The notes beneath the pieces were generated by a model, which was not told the DNA's origin, ran no database searches, and was given only the letters and a program-made list of their open reading frames with translations. Below are positions 1 to 5,176 of a DNA stretch of 6,089 nt, piece after piece (within the stretch, counting starts at the first letter, position 1; every line of letters starts with the position of its first letter). The position numbers and the translations under genes are program-made. Location of the stretch: the NCBI GenBank assembly GCA_025455225.1, contig JALOMY010000219.1, positions 1-6,089 of the forward strand, in the 5' to 3' direction. This DNA comes from Cyclobacteriaceae bacterium (GTDB taxonomy: Bacteria; Bacteroidota; Bacteroidia; Cytophagales; Cyclobacteriaceae).

Positions 1-1580
1 GCTAGTTCAGTAGCCGTTTTCTTAATGGCTTCAATATCACTGTCGTCCAGTTTACCTGATCGCAGATTATCCAGTACATTCCGGTTGGTAGCACGCATCA
101 ATTCAAGGAATTCCTTTTCAAACTCACGTACCTTGGTAACAGCCACTTTATCGATGAATCCGCGGGTAGATGCTGTAATAATTGCCACCTGCTCTTCCAC
201 CGGAATGGGTGAATATTGATCTTGCTTCAATACCTCTGTATTTCTGCGGCCACGCTCAATAGTAAGCTTCGTGGCAGCGTCCAGGTCAGACCCAAATTTG
301 GCAAAGGCTTCCAATTCACGGAACTGTGCCTGGTCAAGTTTAAGGGTACCGGCCACTTTTTTCATGGATTTGATCTGCGCTGCACCTCCTACCCGTGATA
401 CTGAAATACCAACGTTAATAGCCGGACGAATACCTGCGTTAAACAGGTTCGTCTCCAGGAAGATTTGTCCATCGGTAATGGAAATCACGTTAGTGGGAAT
501 GTACGCAGATACATCACCTGCCTGGGTTTCAATAATGGGAAGTGCGGTTAACGATCCGCCACCCTTTACGAGGTGCTTGATGGAAGCCGGAAGGTCGTTC
601 ATGTTTCTGGCAATCACATCGTTGTTAATAATTTTAGCTGCGCGTTCCAGCAAACGTGAGTGAAGATAGAATACATCACCCGGGTAAGCTTCCCGGCCGG
701 GGGGTCTTCTTAACAAAAGTGAAACTTCACGGTACGAAACTGCCTGTTTTGACAAGTCATCGTATATAACCAGGGCAGGGCGTCCGGTATCCCGGAAATA
801 TTCTCCAATGGCCGCCCCGGTAAACGGAGCAAAGAATTGCATAGGAGCCGGATCGGAAGCAGTAGCCGAAACGATTACAGTATAAGGCATGGCACCTGCT
901 TTTTCCAGCGAACCTGCTTTTTCCAGCGAAGCGGCTACGTTGGCCACGGTAGAACCCTTCTGCCCGATGGCAACATAAATACAATATACCGGTTGACCCT
1001 TTTCGTAAAACTCCTTCTGGTTAATGATGGTGTCAATCGCCACCGCAGTCTTACCCGTTTGACGGTCACCGATGATCAATTCACGCTGACCACGGCCTAT
1101 CGGAATCATGGAGTCAATGGCCTTAATACCAGTCTGAAGCGGTTCATTTACCGGCTGACGATAAATTACACCAGGTGCTTTCCGCTCAAGAGGCATTTCG
1201 TATAACTCGCCACTCAAAGGTCCTTTGCCATCTACGGGTTTTCCCAAGGTATCCACTACCCTGCCTACCATTCCGTCACCAACGTGTACAGATGCAATTT
1301 TGCCTGTACGTTTAACAGTGTCCCCTTCATGAACCGATTTGGAATCACCAAACAACACCGCACCTACGTTGTCTTCTTCCAGGTTCAGAACCATGGCCTT
1401 AAGACCGTTTTCAAATTCAAGTAGTTCACCGGCCTGGGCCTGGGTAAGTCCGTAAATACGGGCCACACCATCTCCAACGGAAAGAACGGTTCCAACTTCT
1501 TCTAACTCTGTATCAGTTCGCGATTGTGATAATTGCTCGCGTAAAATTGCGGATACTTCTTCAGGTCTGATTTCTGCCAT
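1..1580 (-). CDS. atpA: F1Fo ATP synthase subunit alpha (3' end outside the window)
   Basis: This is the non-catalytic nucleotide-binding subunit of the F1 head (alpha3beta3), peripheral on the cytoplasmic face of the inner membrane. It opens MAEIRPEEVSAILREQL from an ATG at 1580 and stays open for 526 codons to the left edge, ending ...KKTATEL(A), so only a few residues are missing. Domains in order are the N-terminal beta-barrel (about 1-95), the RecA-like nucleotide-binding domain, and the C-terminal helical domain. Visible motifs are the Walker A GDRQTGKT (171-178), the Walker B region VIYDDLSKQ (from 271), LLLRRPPGREAYPGD, and the arginine finger in SVSRVGGAAQ (R396). The oddity is a six-residue tandem repeat, SLEKAG twice at 218-229, encoded by an exact 18-bp duplication. 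The reading frame is intact throughout, so this is not a pseudogene. The gene follows atpH by 35 nt and is presumably co-transcribed with it. Confidence 0.98.
   Translation of the reverse strand, partial: MAEIRPEEVSAILREQLSQSRTDTELEEVGTVLSVGDGVARIYGLTQAQAGELLEFENGLKAMVLNLEEDNVGAVLFGDSKSVHEGDTVKRTGKIASVHVGDGMVGRVVDTLGKPVDGKGPLSGELYEMPLERKAPGVIYRQPVNEPLQTGIKAIDSMIPIGRGQRELIIGDRQTGKTAVAIDTIINQKEFYEKGQPVYCIYVAIGQKGSTVANVAASLEKAGSLEKAGAMPYTVIVSATASDPAPMQFFAPFTGAAIGEYFRDTGRPALVIYDDLSKQAVSYREVSLLLRRPPGREAYPGDVFYLHSRLLERAAKIINNDVIARNMNDLPASIKHLVKGGGSLTALPIIETQAGDVSAYIPTNVISITDGQIFLETNLFNAGIRPAINVGISVSRVGGAAQIKSMKKVAGTLKLDQAQFRELEAFAKFGSDLDAATKLTIERGRRNTEVLKQDQYSPIPVEEQVAIITASTRGFIDKVAVTKVREFEKEFLELMRATNRNVLDNLRSGKLDDSDIEAIKKTATEL
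895..930 (-). repeat. Exact 18-bp in-frame tandem duplication inside atpA
   Basis: Two identical 18-bp units lie end to end at 895-912 and 913-930. On the coding strand each encodes S-L-E-K-A-G, giving residues 218-223 and 224-229 of the alpha subunit. E. coli, mitochondrial and flavobacterial alpha sequences, as I recall them, have only one unit-equivalent between the conserved YVAIGQK strand and the following TVIV strand. This copy is therefore six residues longer at the end of that helix. Perfect nucleotide identity, including third positions, points to a recent slippage-type event or to an assembly error. Confidence 0.93.
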
Positions 1581-1615
1581 AATATCGTTTCGTTAATGCG
1601 TATTGTTTTGTTATA

Positions 1616-2176
1616 TCAGAATCCCTTTGCGTACGGGTTCTGACTGAATTTTATTCTAAGGTCTTTTAGTTTGTTCTTCAGGGAGGCATCAACCTGTCGA
1701 TCGCCAACGGTTAACAGAAATCCTCCAATCATTTCTGGATCAATTTTTTCTTCCAGTTCAATCTTTTGTTTACTGCTGATGGTCTTAACGATGTTCTGAA
1801 TTTGAACACGAAGTGTATCGTCTAATTGAACAGCCGTAGTTACAGTTGCCTTCTCAATTCCCTTACTGGTATTGTAGGCATTGTGGAATTCCCTCGCAAT
1901 TGACTGGAGCAATGGCTCACGATTTTTTCGCGTGATGATGTCAAAGAAAGCAAGCGTAAGCGGATTGGCTTTGTTATCGAATAATTTGTGAAGTATTTGA
2001 GCTTTCTTATCATGGCGGATTACAGGGCTCTTCAAAACCACCACGAATGCCTTATTCTCTTCACAAATTCTTGAAAAAAGCAGCATATCTTCATGAACGC
2101 TGTCCAGAACATTCTTATCCTCTGCTAAACTGAGCAAAGATTTTACGTATCTCGTTACCGCCCTTGATTCGGCCAT
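1616..2176 (-). CDS. atpH: F1Fo ATP synthase subunit delta
   Basis: Delta (OSCP family) caps the F1 head and ties it to the b-subunit stalk, acting as part of the stator. The 186-residue length is normal for the family. The N-terminal helical domain (about 1-110) begins MAESRAVTRYVKSLLSLAE. The C-terminal part carries the family signature ELEEKIDPEMIGGFLLTVGD, followed by RQVDASLKNKLKDL. The start is an ATG at 2176, only 4 nt after the atpF stop, which implies translational coupling. A 35-nt A/T-rich gap separates it from atpA. Nothing is broken or missing. Confidence 0.97.
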   Translation of the reverse strand: MAESRAVTRYVKSLLSLAEDKNVLDSVHEDMLLFSRICEENKAFVVVLKSPVIRHDKKAQILHKLFDNKANPLTLAFFDIITRKNREPLLQSIAREFHNAYNTSKGIEKATVTTAVQLDDTLRVQIQNIVKTISSKQKIELEEKIDPEMIGGFLLTVGDRQVDASLKNKLKDLRIKFSQNPYAKGF

Positions 2177-2180
2177 ACTA

Positions 2181-2675
2181 TCAATTCAGCTTAAGATCTT
2201 TAATATACTGCTCAACTTGTTCCTTCTGGGCCTTGTCGGTAGACAGGTTTTTCTTCATTAATTTCTCAGCTACTTCCAGCGAGAACAAAGCCACCTGGGT
2301 GCGCACTTCTTTCAAAGCTGCTTGCTTTTCAATCTGAATGGCTGCACGGGCGTCTTCAATAATTTTATCAGCTGATTTACGGGCATCAATCTGTGCTTCA
2401 TCCTTCAAACGATTAGAGGCTTCACGTGCCTCTTTCAGAATTTTATCACGCTCTTCGCGCGTTTCCTTTAGAAGTTTCTCGTTATCGGATTGAAGCTTGG
2501 CCATTTCTAAGCGAGCCTTCTCAGCGGTATCCAATGCATTCTGAATTGAAGTTTCGCGCTCCTTAAGTGAGTTTAATATCGGTTTCCAGGCATATCTGGA
2601 CAATAACAAAACCAATAACAGGAAGATTAAGGATTGCCAGATAATCAGGCCCGTGCCCGGAGTAAGAAGTTCCAT
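2181..2675 (-). CDS. atpF: F1Fo ATP synthase subunit b
   Basis: Subunit b forms the dimeric peripheral stalk that holds F1 against the rotor. The 164-residue protein has one N-terminal membrane helix (about residues 9-27, WQSLIFLLLVLLL) followed by RYAWKPILNSLKERE, a junction typical of the family. A long, highly charged coiled coil then runs from about 35 to 150. The C-terminus (QVEQYIKDLKLN) would contact delta. Only one b gene is present and no b' copy, so a homodimeric stalk is expected. The start is an ATG at 2675, 75 nt after the atpE stop; that gap contains a strong hairpin. The leader is A-rich (ttgaaaaaatag) with no Shine-Dalgarno sequence, as is common in Bacteroidota. Confidence 0.97.
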   Translation of the reverse strand: MELLTPGTGLIIWQSLIFLLLVLLLSRYAWKPILNSLKERETSIQNALDTAEKARLEMAKLQSDNEKLLKETREERDKILKEAREASNRLKDEAQIDARKSADKIIEDARAAIQIEKQAALKEVRTQVALFSLEVAEKLMKKNLSTDKAQKEQVEQYIKDLKLN

Positions 2676-2706
2676 AGTCTATTTTTTCAATTGTTTCAAC
2701 ATAAGT

Positions 2707-2744
2707 AAAGAACTTGACCGGCCAAGTGCCGGTACAAGTTCTTT
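2707..2744 (-). promoter_or_regulatory. Strong intercistronic stem-loop after atpE (attenuator or 3' stabiliser)
   Basis: An inverted repeat pairs AAAGAACTTG (2707-2716) with CAAGTTCTTT (2735-2744), 10 bp. It continues with ACCGGC (2717-2722) against GCCGGT (2728-2733), 6 bp. A single-base bulge sits at 2734 and the loop has 5 nt (2723-2727). In the transcript the hairpin starts 6 nt after the atpE stop codon and ends 31 nt before the atpF ATG. The 3' side is moderately U-rich (UUCUUUACUUAUGUU) but has no clean U-tract. I therefore infer partial termination or protection of the upstream atpE message from 3' decay, not a full terminator, because atpF, atpH and atpA continue downstream. Confidence 0.82.
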
Positions 2745-2750
2745 GAGCTT

Positions 2751-2996
2751 TTAGCCTTTGAAAGAGATCAGCAAGCAGATAACGAGGGCAAACAATGCCG
2801 CTACCTCGATAAGTGCTGCGATGATCAGCATGGCTCCCTGGATTTTTCCAGATGCCTCAGGCTGACGGGCCATACCTTCCATGGCAGAACCACCGATTCT
2901 TCCGATACCGATACCTGCGCCAATTGCAGCAAGACCAGCACCAATTCCAGCTCCCATGATGGCATAGCTGATGTCCAATAAAAGTGCAGTTAACAT
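2751..2996 (-). CDS. atpE: F1Fo ATP synthase subunit c (proton-type rotor ring)
   Basis: The c subunit is an 81-residue helical hairpin that oligomerises into the Fo rotor ring in the inner membrane. Helix 1 (about 9-36) holds the glycine-rich packing motif GAGIGAGLAAIGAGIGIGRIGG. The polar loop is ARQPEASGKIQ (43-53) and helix 2 (about 54-78) carries the ion-binding carboxylate E64 in LIEVAALFALV. By alignment to Ilyobacter c, the positions of the sodium ligands Gln32 and Ser66/Thr67 are Ile31, Val65 and Ala66 here. The ring is therefore predicted to bind protons. The start is an ATG at 2996, 72 nt after the atpB stop. RNA hairpins lie on both sides of the gene, fitting a need for many more c copies than other subunits. 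Confidence 0.98.
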   Translation of the reverse strand: MLTALLLDISYAIMGAGIGAGLAAIGAGIGIGRIGGSAMEGMARQPEASGKIQGAMLIIAALIEVAALFALVICLLISFKG

Positions 2997-3023
2997 AGTT
3001 AGTTATATATTAAGTGAAACAAA

Positions 3024-3052
3024 CCCTGATTTCGCTTAAAGCAGAACCAGGG
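3024..3052 (-). promoter_or_regulatory. Weaker stem-loop in the atpB-atpE gap
   Basis: CCCTG (3024-3028) pairs with CAGGG (3048-3052). Inside this, TTC (3031-3033) pairs with GAA (3044-3046) and GC (3034-3035) with GC (3041-3042), around a TTAAA loop. This gives about 10 bp with small internal bulges. The element lies 16 nt after the atpB stop and 27 nt before the atpE start. It has no U-tract, so it is not a classical terminator. A processing site or a structure that affects atpE expression is possible. The pairing is visible but the function is inference. Confidence 0.45.
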
Positions 3053-3068
3053 AAATCTTTAATCTCTT

Positions 3069-4091
3069 TTAATGATGTTCATGCTCCGCTATGGCCATAC
3101 CAATGTAAAGCGAAGTGAACAACGTAAACACGTAAGCCTGAATACCAGCCACCAGCAATTCAATTAAATTAATAAACAACACAATCAGACTTGATACAAG
3201 ACCCACAGTAACACTTTGAAATATAAAGGCGAGACTGATCAGGCTTAACAACACTATATGACCAGCCGTAATTGCCACAAACAAACGGATCATGAGCGAA
3301 AACGGTTTGGTGAATACGCCCACGATTTCAACCGGTAAAATCACGATTCGTAAAGGCAGAGGAACACCAGGTGTCCAGAAGATATGTTTCCAATAATCTT
3401 TGTTTCCACTGACGTTCGTGATTATAAATGTAAATACAGCTAACGTCATGGTTACTGCAATATTCCCGGTTAGATTACCCGCACCGGGCAGCAACCCCAG
3501 AAGGTTACCAAACAAGATGAAAAAGAAAAGCGTGAGCAGATAGGGCAAATACTTTTCGTAATGATGACCAATATTGGGTTTCACAATTTCATCACGAACA
3601 AATACAACGATAGGCTCGAGAAATGCCTGCACACCTTTGGGCGCTTTGCCCGTGTTACGAGCCGCACTCTTAGCCGCTGCAAGGAACAAGCCTATAAGAA
3701 GAGCTGTGTTAATAAACAACATCGCTACATTCTTGGTGATGGAGATATCGAATACCGGCTGTCCATTCAGCGTGATGTGGCCATGATCCAGGGTATAGCC
3801 ATTAAAGGACACCAGGTTATGGTGTTCATCGTAGAAGTTCTTTGAGGAGAATACCTCCAGCCCGCGTTCGGCTGAGTGAACAATTACCGGGAGATACAAG
3901 GTGCCAAAGTGACCATCCCAGAAATGCCAGATATGATCATCCAAAACGTGGTGCAGAATAACTTCACTGGGCTGAAAAGGTTCGCTTACAGAAGAAGCTT
4001 CTTCAGCCTTTGAGAAAGCCGGGCCAACGGTTACTAAAACGAGCGCAAGTATGCATGTTATTCGACTAATAATGGTGGAAAAAACGCTCAT
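3069..4091 (-). CDS. atpB: F1Fo ATP synthase subunit a, with Bacteroidota-type N-terminal extension
   Basis: Subunit a is the Fo stator channel that passes protons to the c-ring. I start it at the ATG at 4091 (340 aa); a TTG at 4100 would add only three residues. The N-terminus (MSVFSTIISRITCILALVLV...AFSKAEE) looks like a signal peptide or first membrane helix. A His/Asp-rich soluble domain of roughly 80 residues follows (about 35-117), which E. coli subunit a lacks. Membrane helices start at about 120. The essential arginine is R269 in MIRLF. The half-channel pair is H278 (TAGH) and E311 (LIEL), the reverse of the E219/H245 order in E. coli, and Q318 follows E311 by seven residues. The conserved Asn four residues after the Arg is Ala273 here (RLFVAITAGH). 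The C-terminus is His-rich (EHEHH). Confidence 0.95.
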   Translation of the reverse strand: MSVFSTIISRITCILALVLVTVGPAFSKAEEASSVSEPFQPSEVILHHVLDDHIWHFWDGHFGTLYLPVIVHSAERGLEVFSSKNFYDEHHNLVSFNGYTLDHGHITLNGQPVFDISITKNVAMLFINTALLIGLFLAAAKSAARNTGKAPKGVQAFLEPIVVFVRDEIVKPNIGHHYEKYLPYLLTLFFFILFGNLLGLLPGAGNLTGNIAVTMTLAVFTFIITNVSGNKDYWKHIFWTPGVPLPLRIVILPVEIVGVFTKPFSLMIRLFVAITAGHIVLLSLISLAFIFQSVTVGLVSSLIVLFINLIELLVAGIQAYVFTLFTSLYIGMAIAEHEHH

Positions 4092-4125
4092 TTGGGCCAA
4101 TTTTGGGGGTTTTAGAATCCGACCG

Positions 4126-4133
4126 CAAAGGTA
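4126..4133 (-). promoter_or_regulatory. Candidate promoter -7 element upstream of atpB
   Basis: On the minus strand this reads TACCTTTG, a full match to the Bacteroidota primary-sigma -7 consensus TAnnTTTG. It lies in the 90-nt gap between the AtpI-like gene and atpB, 34 nt before the atpB ATG, so a leader of about 25-30 nt is expected. No convincing -33 TTG is present at the usual spacing. An A9 tract (4165-4173) lies about 31 nt upstream and could act as an UP-like element. If active, it would let the structural genes atpBEFHA be transcribed apart from the accessory and envelope genes. Confidence 0.5.
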
Positions 4134-4181
4134 TCAATTAAACAATCAGAAAGAAATGTTTTGATTTTTTTTTGGCCCCCA

Positions 4182-4535
4182 TCAACGGCTTACGTTTCGC
4201 CAAAGAAACGCGATCTCGACCATTGTAAACAAGACGTAAGTTGCCATAAAGAAAATAACGTTGGCGCCTGCCCCTGTCCTGTCCTTCCAGATCACTATTC
4301 CCAGGTAGGTGCCGTAAGCCAAAAACTTAACGGCAATGGTGAGAAGATATAGCTGCACGAAGAAATCCGGTCGCTCTTCCCTAATTCTAATGAGGTAGTA
4401 ATAAAGAGCAGCCGTAGCGGTTGCCAGCAAAACAAGACTCTGGTAAAAATACGAGGGTTGGGCGAATACACCCCATCGTTGAATTCCAATGATCAGTACG
4501 GATAAGACCAATACGGTACCTAAAAAACGAACCAA
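4182..4535 (-). CDS. AtpI-like four-helix membrane protein
   Basis: This small inner-membrane protein (117 aa) has four predicted helices at about 4-19, 30-49, 60-83 and 90-112. It sits between AtpZ and subunit a, where AtpI/UncI is found in many atp operons. AtpI is implicated in c-ring assembly in some bacteria. Helix 3 holds a lysine (K70 in LLTIAVKFLAYG), resembling the GEAFKVLAM segment of E. coli AtpI, and the length and topology match that family. Overall similarity is weak, so the assignment is inference from context and topology. The open frame has no usable ATG. The best start is a TTG at 4535 (MVRFLGTVLV), 5 nt after the AtpZ stop; CTG at 4544 or ATT at 4541 are less likely. Translation is probably coupled to AtpZ. 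Confidence 0.72.
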   Translation of the reverse strand: MVRFLGTVLVLSVLIIGIQRWGVFAQPSYFYQSLVLLATATAALYYYLIRIREERPDFFVQLYLLTIAVKFLAYGTYLGIVIWKDRTGAGANVIFFMATYVLFTMVEIAFLWRNVSR

Positions 4536-4540
4536 TGAAA

Positions 4541-4777
4541 TCAGGATTTATCGATGGAACGGTAGATCTGGTAGAGCATACCTGCAAATGCAATCAGGCC
4601 AAAGGTTAGCAGAAATACCGGGAATTGTAAATTCAGGTATTGATCAAGCATATGACCGAGCCATCCAAATAACCCAATGGTAACCAGGAGCTGTAAAGCC
4701 AGGCTGCTGTATTTCAGATACGAATCAGTTGGACTTGACTTCTTCGGGTCTGAAGTTTTTTGAGGGTTCAAGCCCAT
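4541..4777 (-). CDS. atpZ: AtpZ-type F1Fo ATPase accessory protein (ATPase gene1 family)
   Basis: This is a two-helix membrane protein of 78 residues. A charged cytoplasmic N-terminus (MGLNPQKTSDPKKSSPTDS) leads into YLKYSSLALQLLVTIGLFGWLGHMLDQ and a second helix FPVFLLTFGLIAFAGMLYQI. The YxKYS lead-in, the glycine-containing first helix and the G-x-x-LD end match the ATPase_gene1 (AtpZ/AtpQ) family found at the front of atp operons. AtpZ proteins are thought to aid Fo assembly or act with AtpI. I chose the ATG at 4777, which has GGTGA five bases upstream as a weak ribosome site; a GTG at 4786 would add three residues. The gene overlaps the end of the bactofilin gene by 53 nt in another frame, implying coupled translation. 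Confidence 0.85.
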   Translation of the reverse strand: MGLNPQKTSDPKKSSPTDSYLKYSSLALQLLVTIGLFGWLGHMLDQYLNLQFPVFLLTFGLIAFAGMLYQIYRSIDKS

Positions 4778-5165
4778 TGCTTTCACCGATCTTGATTTCT
4801 TTTATGATTGCACCCATCTTACAACTTCCGTTGAAAACAGCACCCGGTTCGACTACCAGTTTCCCGGTAAAGATATCGCCATGAATTACAGCGGTTGCCT
4901 TCAATACAAGAAGTTCGGCTATTTCAATTTTACCCTTAACCTCTCCCTCAATATCGGCATTAAGTGCCGTTATATTACCGTTTACCTGCGATGAGTTTCC
5001 TAATACAATTTTTGATTTTGACTTAACATGACCGGTAACCTTGCCTTCAATCCGGATGTTACCGTACGTTTCAATATTTCCTTCCAGAAAGGTTCCTTTA
5101 CCAATAGCATTGGTAGAGTTGGTTAACTCCTCGGCTACTCGTTTTTCTTCTTTTGAAGTGAACAT
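4725..5165 (-). CDS. Bactofilin (polymer-forming cytoskeletal protein)
   Basis: Bactofilins polymerise without nucleotides and scaffold envelope enzymes at the inner membrane. This 146-residue protein has a short polar N-terminus (1-20), then a right-handed beta-helix core of about 100 residues. The core shows repeating short strands with G-x-(I/V)-x-G turns: GTFLEGNIETYGNIRIEGKV, then VNGNITALNADIEGEVKG, then ATAVIHGDIFTGKLVVEPGA. A charged tail follows. Length and layout are typical of the DUF583/BacA/CcmA family. The ATG at 5165 comes 11 nt after the M23 peptidase stop, so the two are surely co-transcribed. Bactofilin-M23 pairs recur in several phyla, where they control peptidoglycan cutting and cell shape. 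The 3' end overlaps atpZ by 53 nt. Confidence 0.93.
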   Translation of the reverse strand: MFTSKEEKRVAEELTNSTNAIGKGTFLEGNIETYGNIRIEGKVTGHVKSKSKIVLGNSSQVNGNITALNADIEGEVKGKIEIAELLVLKATAVIHGDIFTGKLVVEPGAVFNGSCKMGAIIKEIKIGESNGLEPSKNFRPEEVKSN

Positions 5166-5176
5166 GCTTTACTTGT

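Noticed and set aside
271..663. Plus-strand open frame of 130 codons.
   Set aside because: It lies wholly antisense to atpA, which is conserved across this stretch. The translation resembles no family and there is no promoter or ribosome site.
757..984. Minus-strand open frame out of phase with atpA, hinting at a frameshift.
   Set aside because: The atpA frame reads without a stop from 1580 to the window edge with all motifs in place, so no frameshift exists.
837..1205. Plus-strand open frame of 122 codons.
   Set aside because: It is a shadow of the atpA nucleotide-binding domain, low in complexity because of the antisense 18-bp repeat.
2707..2744. Reading the atpE-atpF hairpin as a full Rho-independent terminator ending the operon.
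   Set aside because: No uninterrupted U-tract follows, and atpF, atpH and atpA continue closely downstream without a clear new promoter.
2751..2996. Sodium-driven ATP synthase, suggested by AtpZ/AtpI-type neighbours seen in sodium-type operons.
   Set aside because: The c subunit lacks the Gln and Ser/Thr ligands (Ile31, Val65 and Ala66 at those sites), so proton coupling is favoured.
3561..3845. Plus-strand open frame opposite atpB.
   Set aside because: Antisense to conserved membrane helices and the N-terminal domain of subunit a; no coding signals of its own.
4092..4100. TTG start for atpB at 4100.
   Set aside because: An ATG three codons downstream (4091) gives a normal signal-like N-terminus; the TTG adds only MAQ.
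4094..4178. GGGCCAA (4094-4100) and TTGGCCC (4172-4178) as a long-range stem across the atpB leader.
   Set aside because: Only 7 bp with a loop of more than 70 nt, partly outside the expected transcript; a chance match is likely.
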